Below, in pieces: positions 43,601-51,782 of a DNA stretch of 64,000 bases. The DNA lies in NCBI RefSeq assembly GCF_023534745.1, contig NZ_JAMHJQ010000015.1, positions 88,564 to 152,563 of the forward strand, in the 5' to 3' direction. This DNA comes from Streptomyces sp. 35G-GA-8 (lineage in GTDB: Bacteria > Actinomycetota > Actinomycetes > Streptomycetales > Streptomycetaceae). The notes under the pieces are model-generated. The model worked only from the letters and a program-made list of their open reading frames with translations. It did not search any database and was not told the origin of the DNA. The translations under genes were made by a program, and so were the position numbers. Each line of letters starts with the position of its first letter. Within the stretch, counting starts at the first letter, position 1.

Positions 43601-44966
43601 CCACGGTCTGGCGCAGCACGTTGTTGGCGTAGATCTCGTACCCCGTCACGCCCGTGTTGTCCGTCGAGGCGCCCCAGGTCAGCTTGATCTGACCGGAGGA
43701 CGGCTCGGTGAAGGCGAGGTTGGCGGGGATGGTGGGCGCCTGCGTGTCACCGGTGTTGCCCTGGCGGGTGACGGTGTTGCTGTTGCCCGAGACATTTCCG
43801 GCCGCGTCCTTGGCCCGTACGTAGTACGCGACGGTCGAACCGGTGGGCTGGGTGTCGGTGAACGTCGTCACATTGCCGGCGACGCTGGTGCGCAGCTCGT
43901 TGTTGGCGTAGATGTCGTAGCCGGTCACGCCCGTGTTGTCGGTGGACGCCTTCCAGGTCAGCTTGATCTGACCGGTGGCCGGTTCGGTGTAGGCCAGCTC
44001 CGTGGGCGCGGTGGGCGCCTGCGTGTCACCGGTCTCGGGTCCGTAGATCTCCAGCTCGGAGAGCTGGCCGCCGGGCTGGCCGGTATTGGCGGTGATCAGC
44101 ACGCGGACGTAGCGCGTGGTGACGGCGTCGAAGGGGATCGTCACCGCCTGGCCGCCCGCGGCGTTGAAGGTGTACGCCTTGGACGCCGTCAGATCCGAGA
44201 AGGTGGAGTTGTTCTCGCTCCCCTGGATCTTCAGCGTCTGGTCCCTGGCGCCCCAGCCGTCCGGCAGCTTCAGCACGACCTGGTTGACGCGGACCGAGGT
44301 GCCGAGATCGGCCTGGATCCACTGCGGGAAGGCGTTGTTCCTGCTCTCCCAGTAGCTGGCCTTGTTGCCGTCATTGGCGTTGCCCGGCCCGTAGACCTCG
44401 GTGAAGCTGCTCGCCGTGAGCGTCCTGCCGAGGGCGAGGTTGACCGACGCCGCGGCGGCGGTGTGCACCTCCAGCTCGGAGAGCTGGGCCTTCTTCCCCG
44501 CCGTGTTGCCCGTGATGTTCGCCCGTACGAAGCGTGCCTTGGTGGCCGGGAAGGACACGGTGACCTTGTTGCCCGCCCCCTTGCTGAAGGTGTACGTGGC
44601 GGAGGACTTCAGCGTCGAGAAGCTGGTGCCGTCCGCGCTGCCCTGGAGGGAGAGCGTCTGCTTCCGGGACTCCCACCCCGCGGGGAGCTTCAGCACCACC
44701 TGGTCGACGCGCTTGCTCGACCCCAGGTCCGACTGCACCCACTGGGGGAACTTCTTGCCGTCGCCCTCCCAGTACGTGGACTGATCCCCGTCGGTCACGT
44801 TCCGGGCGGTCCCGTCGCCCGAAGTCGTGCTCGCCGCCGCGGTCCGCCCCGCGGCGACATTGGGACCGTCGGCCGCCGCAGCGGTCATCGACGGCCAGCC
44901 GATCATCAAAAGACTGGTGGCTATGGCGGCGGAGAGGACCCGCCATCTCCGGCGTAGCGATCTCAT
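40677..44966 (-). CDS. Secreted multidomain GH87 alpha-1,3-glucanase (mycodextranase-like)
   Basis: 1429 residues. Signal peptide about 1-32; two F5/8-type C (discoidin) domains about 35-168 and 173-309; two fibronectin type III domains about 316-402 and 409-494; a third discoidin-like domain about 502-637; two CARDB domains about 643-750 and 756-868; a CBM6/35-like module about 876-1032; and a right-handed beta-helix catalytic domain about 1045-1429. In the helix, Asp1191 (ADGINMTNGS) and Asp1214-Asp1215 (ATGDDSFA) have exactly the 23/24-residue spacing I recall for the three catalytic aspartates of GH87 enzymes. It is expected to cut alpha-1,3-glucan, for example of fungal walls, outside the cell. 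It is divergent from the sensor kinase gene. Confidence 0.85.
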   Translation of the reverse strand: MRSLRRRWRVLSAAIATSLLMIGWPSMTAAAADGPNVAAGRTAAASTTSGDGTARNVTDGDQSTYWEGDGKKFPQWVQSDLGSSKRVDQVVLKLPAGWESRKQTLSLQGSADGTSFSTLKSSATYTFSKGAGNKVTVSFPATKARFVRANITGNTAGKKAQLSELEVHTAAAASVNLALGRTLTASSFTEVYGPGNANDGNKASYWESRNNAFPQWIQADLGTSVRVNQVVLKLPDGWGARDQTLKIQGSENNSTFSDLTASKAYTFNAAGGQAVTIPFDAVTTRYVRVLITANTGQPGGQLSELEIYGPETGDTQAPTAPTELAYTEPATGQIKLTWKASTDNTGVTGYDIYANNELRTSVAGNVTTFTDTQPTGSTVAYYVRAKDAAGNVSGNSNTVTRQGNTGDTQAPTIPANLAFTEPSSGQIKLTWGASTDNTGVTGYEIYANNVLRQTVAGDVTTYTDTQPAGTTVSYYVRAKDAAGNRSGNSNTVTRNGSSGSASNLAVGKPISASSVIHTFVAENANDNSVTTYWEGAGGSYPNTLTVKLGANADTQSVVVKLNPDSSWGPRTQNIQVLGREQSASGLTSLVAAKDYAFSPATGNAVTIPVSARVADVQLKFTSNTGAGAGQVAEFQVLGDPAPNPDLQVTAVSAAPAAPVESDPITLSATVRNAGAVAAPASTVDFQLGGSKAGSASVGALAAGASATVTANIGPRDAGSYQLGAVADPANAVIEQNETNNSYTSPTPLVVKPVSSSDLVASTVSTSPSSPSAGDTVTFSVAIKNQGTVASAAGAHGITLSLLDSKGATVKTLTGAYNGTIAAGATTPPVGLGTWAAANGSYSVKVVLADDANELPVKRANNTSTQPLFVGRGANMPYDMYEAEDATTGGGAQVVGPNRTIGDVAGEASGRKAVTLNNTGNYVEFTTRASTNTLVTRFSIPDSAGGGGIDSTLNVYVDGTFLKAIDLTSKYAWLYGAEAGPGNSPSSGAPRHIYDEANLMLGRTVPAGSKIRLQKDAANTTTYAIDFINLEQVTQIANPDPATYTVPAGFTHQDVQNALDRVRMDTTGKLVGVYLPPGDYQTSSKFQVYGKPVKVVGAGPWFTRFYAPATQQNTDVGFRAEAAAKGSSFTGFAYFGNYTSRIDGPGKVFDFSNVTDIVIDNIWNEHMVCLYWGANTDNITIKNSRIRNMFADGINMTNGSTDNHVVNNDARATGDDSFALFSAIDAGGADMKNNLYENLTSTLTWRAAGVAVYGGYNNTFRNIHIADTLVYSGITVSSLDFGYPMNGFGTDPTTIENVSIVRAGGHFWGAQTFPGIWLFSASKVFQGIRINNVDIVDPTYSGIMFQTNYVGGQPQFPIKDTILSDISISGARKSGDAFDAKSGFGLWANEMPEAGQGPAVGEVTFNGLTLNNNAVDVKNTTPNFKININP

Positions 44967-45286
44967 GGATCCCCGATCTTCGGCCTCGGCGCGGGGGCGA
45001 CGAGGGCGCGGCTCTGGCTGCGTACCTGTAGGACAGGCGTTTCTGCACTGCTGAACAGAGTCTTTTGCGTTTAGCGGTCAGAGAGTTGCAGAGAAATGCG
45101 AGGTCGTCCACCGCTCGGACAGAACCAAATCCCCAGGTTCCTCAGCCGGGTTGGCCGCCAATGCGCCACACACCCCGGTTTCCGGCCGCTCAGCAGGGAA
45201 CCGTAAGCGCGCCGCAAATCTTGCAAGCCATTTGCGTCAATGTGGAAGTTTCGGAAAGGGCGTCCGGCCCTCTACCGTTCGTACAT
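44967..45286. other. Divergent intergenic region between the GH87 and sensor kinase genes
   Basis: 320 bases without a gene. It holds the 24-bp inverted repeat at 45213-45236 and the presumed promoters of both neighbours. It is visibly AT-richer than the coding sequence around it. Confidence 0.7.
45213..45236. promoter_or_regulatory. Candidate operator upstream of the GH87 gene
   Basis: CGCAAAT (45213-45219) and ATTTGCG (45230-45236) form a perfect inverted repeat that encloses the palindrome CTTGCAAG (45220-45227). It shares blocks with the sites at the binding-protein and lacI promoters, so the LacI-type protein is the likely ligand. It lies about 250 bases upstream of the glucanase start and about 50 bases upstream of the kinase start. 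Confidence 0.6.
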
Positions 45287-46996
45287 ATGAACGCCGCACC
45301 GAGCACCGCGGGCAGACGACGGCGATTCGGCTGGCCACGCCGGGTCTTCTCGCAGGTGCTGCTGATGCAGCTCGCCATCGCCGCGGGCGTCACCGTGCTG
45401 GCCACGGGGCTCTTTCTCGCGCCCTTCAGCGCCGAACTGGACGACCAGGCGATGCGTCGCGCGCTGGCGATCGCCGAGACCACGGCCTCCACCGATGTGG
45501 CCGCCGATCTCGTGGCCACCGACCCCACCGCCGGTGGCCCCGTACAGGCCGAGGCCGAGCGCATCAGACAGTCCACCGGCGCCGAGTATGTGGTGATCAT
45601 GGACAGACGCGGGGTGCGCTGGTCGCACACCGACCTGGACCAGATCGGCAGGGTGGTCTCCACCGATCCCAGCGACGCGCTCGCGGGCAAGGAGGTCATG
45701 GAGCTGGACAGCGGCACCCTCGGCCGGTCCGCGCGGGGCAAGGTGCCACTGCGGGACGAGAGCGGGCAGATCGTCGGGGCCGTCTCGGTCGGTATCGCGT
45801 ACGACAGCGTCCGCGACCGGTTCCTGGCCGCGATCCCCGGGCTGCTCGCGTACGCGGGCGGCGCGCTGGCCGCCGGGGCGCTCGCCGCGTATCTGATCTC
45901 CAGACGCCTTCAGCGGCAGACCCATGACCTGGCCTTCTCCGATATCTCGGCGCTGCTCACCGAGCGCGAGGCCATGCTGCACAGCCTGCGGGAAGGCGTG
46001 GTCGCGCTCGACGGGACCGGCAGGATCCGGCTGATGAACGACGAGGCGCAGCGGCTGCTGGGGTTCGGCCCCGAGGCCATCGGACGGCCGCTGGAGGACG
46101 TGCTCGGTGCGGGACGCACCACCGAGGTGCTGGCGGGGCGGGTGGTGGGCGAGGATCTGCTGGCCGTCCAGGGCAGCCGCGTCCTGGTCGCCAACCGGAT
46201 GTCCACCGACGACGGGGGCGCCGTCGTGACCCTCCGCGACCGTACCGAGCTGGAGCGGCTCGGCCGGGAGCTGGACGCCACCAAGGGGCTGATCGACGCC
46301 CTGCGCGCCCAGGACCACGAGCACGCGAACCGGATGCATACGCTGCTGGGGCTGCTGGAGCTGGAGATGCACGAGGAGGCGGTGGAGTTCGTCACCGAGG
46401 TCGTCGGGGTGCACCGGGCCACCGCCGAGCAGATCACCGAGCGGATCCATGATCCGCTGCCGGCCGCGCTGCTGGTCGGCAAGGCCACGGTCGCGGCGGA
46501 GCGCGGCGTCTCGCTGCGGCTCTCCCCCGGCACGCTGCTGCCGGACCGGCTGATCGATCCACAGGGCCTGGTCACGGTCGTCGGCAACCTCGTCGACAAC
46601 GCGCTCGACGCGGCGGCCGGCTCCGAGGACCCGCGGATCGAGGTGGAGCTGCGCGCCGAAGGCCGTACGGTCGTTCTCGTGATCTCCGACAGCGGCCCCG
46701 GTGTCCCGCCCGACCAGCGTGAACTGGTCTTCTCCGAGGGCTGGTCGACCAAGGAACCCCCGGCGCACGGCAAACGCGGTCTCGGGCTCGCCCTGGTGCG
46801 CAGACTCGCCGAGCGGCAGGGCGGCAGCGCGCGGGTCGGCGCGGGGGCGCACGGCGGCGCGGAGTTCACGGTCGTCCTGCCGGAGGCGCTGACGGAAGCG
46901 GAACCCGGCGGGAGCATGGAGCGCGACGGGAGCACCGGCGGCGGGGAGTCACCCGGAACGGCCCGCGAGCAGGCCACGGCAGGGGAGACACGATGA
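45287..46996 (+). CDS. Sensor histidine kinase, CitA/DcuS type
   Basis: 569 residues: membrane helix about 22-46, extracytoplasmic PAS-like sensor about 47-180, second helix about 182-204, cytoplasmic PAS domain about 225-320, then the phosphoacceptor His344 in AQDHEHANRMHTLLGLLEL and a HATPase domain (VGNLVDNALDAA, GLGLALVRRLAERQGG). Relatives sense citrate, C4-dicarboxylates or similar acids. No ribosome-binding site precedes the ATG, and a TACCGT element ends eight bases before it, so the mRNA may be leaderless. It overlaps the response regulator gene (ATGA). Confidence 0.9.
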   Translation: MNAAPSTAGRRRRFGWPRRVFSQVLLMQLAIAAGVTVLATGLFLAPFSAELDDQAMRRALAIAETTASTDVAADLVATDPTAGGPVQAEAERIRQSTGAEYVVIMDRRGVRWSHTDLDQIGRVVSTDPSDALAGKEVMELDSGTLGRSARGKVPLRDESGQIVGAVSVGIAYDSVRDRFLAAIPGLLAYAGGALAAGALAAYLISRRLQRQTHDLAFSDISALLTEREAMLHSLREGVVALDGTGRIRLMNDEAQRLLGFGPEAIGRPLEDVLGAGRTTEVLAGRVVGEDLLAVQGSRVLVANRMSTDDGGAVVTLRDRTELERLGRELDATKGLIDALRAQDHEHANRMHTLLGLLELEMHEEAVEFVTEVVGVHRATAEQITERIHDPLPAALLVGKATVAAERGVSLRLSPGTLLPDRLIDPQGLVTVVGNLVDNALDAAAGSEDPRIEVELRAEGRTVVLVISDSGPGVPPDQRELVFSEGWSTKEPPAHGKRGLGLALVRRLAERQGGSARVGAGAHGGAEFTVVLPEALTEAEPGGSMERDGSTGGGESPGTAREQATAGETR

Positions 46997-47670
46997 TCGA
47001 CGTACTGGTCGTGGACGACGACATCCGGGTCGCGCAGATCAATACGGCCTATGTGGCCAAGGTCGCGGGCTTCCGGGTGGTGGCCCAGGCACACACCGCC
47101 GCCGAGGCACTGGGCCTGATCGCCGAACATTCCGTAGATCTCATCCTTCTCGACCACTACCTCCCGGACGAGAACGGGCTCGCCGTGGTGCGGGAGTTGC
47201 GGCGGCTCGGCCATCAGACCGACGTGATCATGGTCACGGCGGCGCGCGATGTCGCCACCGTCCAGTCCGCGATGCGCCACGGCGCGCTCCAGTACCTGGT
47301 CAAACCGTTCAACTTCGCCGGGCTACGGGCCAAGCTGGAGGCGTACGCGACGCTGCGCCGCACCCTGGAGGGCGGCGGCGAGGCGGAACAGTCGGAAGTG
47401 GACCGGATGTTCGGGGCCCTCTCCGCCGCGACCGCCCCCGCCCTCCCCAAGGGCCACTCCCCCACCACCGCCGAGGTGGTGCGCAAGGTGCTGATGGGCG
47501 CCGACGGACCGCTCTCCGCGCAGGAGATCGCGGAGCGCGCGGGGATGAGCCGGCAGACCGCGCAGCGCTATCTCAAGCTGCTGGAGCGGGCCGGGCGGGT
47601 ACGGCTCACCCTGCGGTACGGGGAGACGGGGCGCCCGGAGCACCGCTACGCCTGGGCGTCGAGCGGCTGA
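46993..47670 (+). CDS. Response regulator, CitB/DcuR type
   Basis: 225 residues: receiver domain with Asp54 (LILLDHYLPDENG), TAARD and VKPFNF, a linker, and a C-terminal helix-turn-helix (SAQEIAERAGMSRQTAQRYL). Partner of the upstream kinase with overlapping codons. The convergent symporter gene and its DUF485 partner are plausible targets, because such systems often regulate an adjacent carboxylate carrier; this is inference. Confidence 0.92.
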   Translation: MIDVLVVDDDIRVAQINTAYVAKVAGFRVVAQAHTAAEALGLIAEHSVDLILLDHYLPDENGLAVVRELRRLGHQTDVIMVTAARDVATVQSAMRHGALQYLVKPFNFAGLRAKLEAYATLRRTLEGGGEAEQSEVDRMFGALSAATAPALPKGHSPTTAEVVRKVLMGADGPLSAQEIAERAGMSRQTAQRYLKLLERAGRVRLTLRYGETGRPEHRYAWASSG

Positions 47671-47743
47671 CGGGTCCGTTTCCCGGCCCGTGTCCCCGGC
47701 CTGAGCCGCCCTCCGCACAGCCGCCCTCCCCGCACGAGGGACC

Positions 47744-49333
47744 TCAGACCGCGCCCGCCCCCGTCAGCGCTCTGACCTCGGTTTCCGCGTGCTTCGCCGC
47801 GTCCGGCGGTTCGGAGGAGGTGACCGTACCGAGCCAGCCCGCAAGGAAGCCCAGCGGGATGGAGACCACCCCCGGGTTCTGGAGCGGGAAGACGGCGAAA
47901 TCCGCCCAGGGGAAGAGCGACTCGGGGCTCCCCGAGACGACCGGCGAGACCACCACCAGCAGGACCGCCGGAATCAGCCCCCCGTACACCGACCAGACCG
48001 CGCCGCGCGTGGTGAAGTTCCGCCAGAACAGCGAGTAGAGCAGCACAGGCAGATGGGCGGAGGCCGCGACCGCGAAGGCGAGCCCGACCAGGAAGGCCAC
48101 GTTCAGGTTCTGGGCCAGCAGACCGAGCGCGATCGCCACCGCGCCGATTCCGGCCGCCGCCAGCCGCGCCACGGCCACCTCACCCAGGTCGGTGTGCGCG
48201 CGCTTGAGCGAGGCGTGGAGATCGTGGGCGACGGAGGCCGAGGAGGCGAGCGTGATGCCCGCGACGACGGCGAGGATGGTCGCGAAGGCGATCGCCGCGA
48301 CCACCGCGAAGAGCACCGTCCCACCGGTCGATCCCGCCCCGCCGCCGAGGTCGAGGGCGAGCAGCGGGACCGCGGTGTTCCCTGCCGCGTCGGAGGCACG
48401 TACCGCGTCCGTGCCGACCAGCGCGGCGGCGCCGAACCCGAGCACGATCGTCATCAGATAGAAGCCGCCGATCAGCCCGATGGACCAGATGACCGAGCGG
48501 CGGGCGGCGAGCGCGGTCGGCACGGTGGAGAAGCGCGAGAGGATGTGCGGCAGTCCGGCCGTGCCGAGAACGAGCGCCAGGCCGAGGCTGATGAAGTCGA
48601 TCCGCGCGGTCCAGTCGCCGCCGTACCGCAGTCCCGGCGCGAGGAAGTCCTTGCCGTGGCCGCTCCGGGCCGCCGCCGTGTTCAGCAGCTCGTCGATGTT
48701 TCCGTGGAAGCGGATCAGGACGAGCACGGTCAGCGCGATCGCGCCCGCCATCAGCAGGACCGTCTTGACGATCTGGATCCAGGTAGTGGCGCGCATCCCG
48801 CCGAGCGAGACATGGACGACCATCAGCGTGCCCACACCGATCACGGTCCAGGTGCGCGCCGCGCCGCTCGTGCCGCCGAGCAGCAGCGCGACCAGACTGC
48901 CCGCGCCGACCATCTGCGCGACCAGATAGAGCACGGAGACGGTGACCGAGGAGATGCCCGCGGCGATCCGTACGGGACGTTCGCGCATCCGGGCCGCGAC
49001 CACATCGGCGAGGGTGAACCGGCCGACGTTACGGACGAGTTCGGCCACCAGGAACAGCACGACCAGCCAGGCGACGAGAAAGCCGACCGAGTAGAGCAGG
49101 CCGTCATAGCCGAAGAGGGCGATCAGACCCGAGATCCCGAGAAACGAGGCCGCCGACATATAGTCCCCGGCGATGGCGAATCCGTTCTCCATGGGCGAGA
49201 AGAGCCGGCCGCCCGCGTAGAACTCCTCGACGGAACCCCGCCGGCGGCGGCTCACCCACGTGGTGATCCCCAGCGTGATCGCGACGAACACGCTGAACAG
49301 CGAGAGCGCCAGGGTCTGGTGGTCGCCGCTCAC
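47744..49333 (-). CDS. Sodium:solute symporter (acetate/ActP-MctC type)
   Basis: 529 residues with about 13 membrane helices. Family features include GSVEEFYAGGRLFSPMENG, FAIAGDYMSAASFLGISG and TAGLPHILSRFSTVPTALAARRS. It is close to cation/acetate and other monocarboxylate symporters. The GTG at 49331-49333 overlaps the stop codon of the DUF485 gene (GTGA). It converges on the CitB-type regulator gene. Confidence 0.9.
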   Translation of the reverse strand: MSGDHQTLALSLFSVFVAITLGITTWVSRRRRGSVEEFYAGGRLFSPMENGFAIAGDYMSAASFLGISGLIALFGYDGLLYSVGFLVAWLVVLFLVAELVRNVGRFTLADVVAARMRERPVRIAAGISSVTVSVLYLVAQMVGAGSLVALLLGGTSGAARTWTVIGVGTLMVVHVSLGGMRATTWIQIVKTVLLMAGAIALTVLVLIRFHGNIDELLNTAAARSGHGKDFLAPGLRYGGDWTARIDFISLGLALVLGTAGLPHILSRFSTVPTALAARRSVIWSIGLIGGFYLMTIVLGFGAAALVGTDAVRASDAAGNTAVPLLALDLGGGAGSTGGTVLFAVVAAIAFATILAVVAGITLASSASVAHDLHASLKRAHTDLGEVAVARLAAAGIGAVAIALGLLAQNLNVAFLVGLAFAVAASAHLPVLLYSLFWRNFTTRGAVWSVYGGLIPAVLLVVVSPVVSGSPESLFPWADFAVFPLQNPGVVSIPLGFLAGWLGTVTSSEPPDAAKHAETEVRALTGAGAV

Positions 49334-49833
49334 CGCTCGTCCCCCTCGTCCTCCTCGGCGCCGCGCGTCCGCCGGTCGAACACGGCCCAGCGCAGTTCGA
49401 GCGCCGCGCGGTCCCGGTGCAGCCGGGCATGGCGCGCGTACGCCCAGGTCAGCAGGAAGGTGGAGAGGAACTGGCCGAGGCCCGCGACCATCGCCACATT
49501 CACCGCGCCCGCGACCGGCCGGGCCATCAGCTCCGGGGCGGCCGTCGCCGCCACCAGATACACCACGTACCAGCCGAGGAAGGCCAGCGAGGCGGGAATG
49601 ACGAACCGGCGGTAACGACCGCGCACCTCCTGGAAGGCCGCGCCGCGCCGGATCTCCGCGTAGATGTCGGCGGCCTCGGTCGCGCCCCGGGAGCCGGGGG
49701 CCCCTGCGGCGGGCGCCGCGGAGCCGCCCGTACCGCCCCAGTCTCCCCAGTCGCCCCAGTCCGGGGACAGCGCCGCATACCACGGGGCGTCGGACCGCAC
49801 CGCCGCGGCGTCACGCCCTTCCTGCTTCTCCAC
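49330..49833 (-). CDS. DUF485 membrane protein, symporter partner
   Basis: 167 residues: low-complexity N-terminus (SPDWGDWGDWGGTGGSA), then a DUF485 domain with RRGAAFQEVRGRYRRFVIPA and two membrane helices (about 82-98 and 108-132). DUF485 proteins (YjcH type) are almost always encoded just before ActP-like symporters. The GTG start has AAGGAGAG seven bases upstream. Confidence 0.9.
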   Translation of the reverse strand: MEKQEGRDAAAVRSDAPWYAALSPDWGDWGDWGGTGGSAAPAAGAPGSRGATEAADIYAEIRRGAAFQEVRGRYRRFVIPASLAFLGWYVVYLVAATAAPELMARPVAGAVNVAMVAGLGQFLSTFLLTWAYARHARLHRDRAALELRWAVFDRRTRGAEEDEGDER

Positions 49834-49932
49834 CGGTCAACTCTCCTTGTCGGCGAACCGTTTCGGCCGCGTGCAAGAAGGATGGGCAGAGTGGGGAGAT
49901 CCCGGACTCCTCTCCCTCGGGGCTTCACTCCA

Positions 49933-50601
49933 TCAGGTGATGGTTGTCCCGGGTGGCGGGATAAGACCGCGCTGATAGGCGTAGCGCACGGCCTGTGCGC
50001 GATCGCGCACACCGGTCTTGGCGAAGAGGTTGTTGATATGGGTCTTCACCGTGGCCGTCCCGATATGCAGCCGCTGCGCGATCTCCTTGTTGGAGAGCCC
50101 CTCGGCGACCAGCGAGAGCACCTCCGCCTCGCGGGCGGTGAGCCCGTCGGGCAGCTCCGCCGGGGCGGGATCGGCGGGCGGGTCCGTGACCCGCTCCAGC
50201 AGCCGGCGCTGCACGGCGGGCGCCAGTCCGGCCTGCCCCGCCAGTACGTCGTCGACGGCCCGGACGATCTCCTCGCCCCCCGCGTCCTTGGTGAGATAGC
50301 CGCGGGCGCCGGCCCGGAGCGCGGCGAAGAGCGAATCGTCGTCGGCATACGTCGTGAGCACCACGACCTGCGTGCCCGGGTGCTCCGCGCGGATACGGCG
50401 GGTGGCCTCCACGCCGTCGCAGCGCGGCATCCGCAGATCCATCAGGACCACATCGGGGGCGAGTTCGGCGACGAGCGCCACGGCCTCCTCCCCGTCCCTC
50501 GCGGCGCCGACGACCTCGATGCCCGGCAGCAGCCCGAGCAGCATCACGATGCCCTCGCGCACCACGGCCTGATCGTCGGCGACGATCAACCTCGCCGTCA
50601 T
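49933..50601 (-). CDS. Response regulator, NarL/FixJ family
   Basis: 222 residues: receiver domain with Asp55 (VVLMDLRMPRCDG), then a LuxR-type DNA-binding domain (LTAREAEVLSLVAEGLSNKE, HINNLFAKTGVRDRAQAVRY). Third gene of an operon with the DUF1453 protein and the kinase; its ATG overlaps the kinase stop codon (ATGA). Target genes are unknown. Confidence 0.93.
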   Translation of the reverse strand: MTARLIVADDQAVVREGIVMLLGLLPGIEVVGAARDGEEAVALVAELAPDVVLMDLRMPRCDGVEATRRIRAEHPGTQVVVLTTYADDDSLFAALRAGARGYLTKDAGGEEIVRAVDDVLAGQAGLAPAVQRRLLERVTDPPADPAPAELPDGLTAREAEVLSLVAEGLSNKEIAQRLHIGTATVKTHINNLFAKTGVRDRAQAVRYAYQRGLIPPPGTTIT

Positions 50602-51782
50602 GCGGGCACTCGCAAACGCACGTTGAAACCCTTCTCGCCCGGATCGTCCGGGCCTCCCGGACCGGCCTCCAGAGTGCCGCCGAGCAGTTCGGCGCGCTCC
50701 TTCATCCCCAGCAGACCGTACCCGGAGCCCGAGGCGCCCAGCCCGGCCGGGGCCGCGCCCTTCCCGCCGGAGTCCCGTACGTCCAGCGTCACCTCGTCCG
50801 CGCCGTACGTGAGCCGGATCAGCACCCGGGCGCCCGGGGCGTGTTTCCGTACGTTGGTCAGCGCCTCCTGCACCACCCGGCGCACCGTCTGGGACGCCTC
50901 CGCGGGCAGCGGCCGGGGCTCGCCCGCGATCTCGACCTCGGCACCGTCCATCGCGGCCAGTTCACGCAGGTAGTCGCCGAGGGGCGGCATATCGCCACGC
51001 AGCGCGGAGAGCGCCTGACGGGTCTCGGCGAGCCCTTCGCGCGCCATGGAGCGGGCGGCGACGACCCGTTCCAGGATCTGGTCGCGGAAGGGGCCGTGCG
51101 GCTCGCGCTCGATCCGCAACCGCGCCGCCTCCAGATGGACGAGCTGCGCCGAGAGGCTGTGCGCCAGGACGTCATGGATGTCCCGGGCGATCCTGGCGCG
51201 CTCCGTGAGGGCGGCCGACTCCGCCTCGGCGGCGAGGGCGGCGCGTTCCTGGGCCAGCAGCCGCCGGCCGTTGCCGCGCGCCTCCGCGTCGAGCCGCCGT
51301 ACGTACCCGGCGAGGAGCAGCCCGGCGGTGGTGATCGTGGTGGTGAGCCAGCTGTCCTGGTTGTACGCCGCGAAGCCGCCGAGGGCCGCGAGGGTGGTGG
51401 GCAGCGCGGCGACGAGCGGCAGCCGCGCCATGGCGACGACCGCGCAGCCCCACCACAGCACCGTGGCCGGGACCGCGAACCCGGCGTGCCGCGCGACGAC
51501 CGCCCCGCCCATCAGCAGCACGAGCAGCCCGACCGACGACCAGAGATCGTTGCGCAGCGTGGCGCGGAAGAAGCACCAGGCGAGGAATCCGATGAACAGC
51601 ACCGCGGCGACAGCCGCGACCGCGCCCCAGCCGGTCACCCGGCGCTCGCTGAAGACGGCCCACAGCAGGGCGCCGAGGGCCAGCACACGTACACCGCGGT
51701 ACAGCCATCGCCGGGTATCGGTGCGGCCTTCCCGGGAGAGAGCTTCCCGGGAAGGCCAGTTGCTCCAGGCCTCGGGGGTCAC
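50598..51782 (-). CDS. Sensor histidine kinase, NarL-partner (HisKA_3) type
   Basis: 394 residues: about five membrane helices (30-160), HisKA_3 domain with His203 (ARIARDIHDVLAHSLSAQLV), HATPase domain (VVQEALTNVRKHA, GSGYGLLGMKERAELLGG). There is no extracellular sensor domain, so the signal is probably membrane-derived. The GTG at 51780-51782 follows GGAAGGA by six bases and overlaps the upstream stop codon (GTGA). Confidence 0.92.
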   Translation of the reverse strand: MTPEAWSNWPSREALSREGRTDTRRWLYRGVRVLALGALLWAVFSERRVTGWGAVAAVAAVLFIGFLAWCFFRATLRNDLWSSVGLLVLLMGGAVVARHAGFAVPATVLWWGCAVVAMARLPLVAALPTTLAALGGFAAYNQDSWLTTTITTAGLLLAGYVRRLDAEARGNGRRLLAQERAALAAEAESAALTERARIARDIHDVLAHSLSAQLVHLEAARLRIEREPHGPFRDQILERVVAARSMAREGLAETRQALSALRGDMPPLGDYLRELAAMDGAEVEIAGEPRPLPAEASQTVRRVVQEALTNVRKHAPGARVLIRLTYGADEVTLDVRDSGGKGAAPAGLGASGSGYGLLGMKERAELLGGTLEAGPGGPDDPGEKGFNVRLRVPA

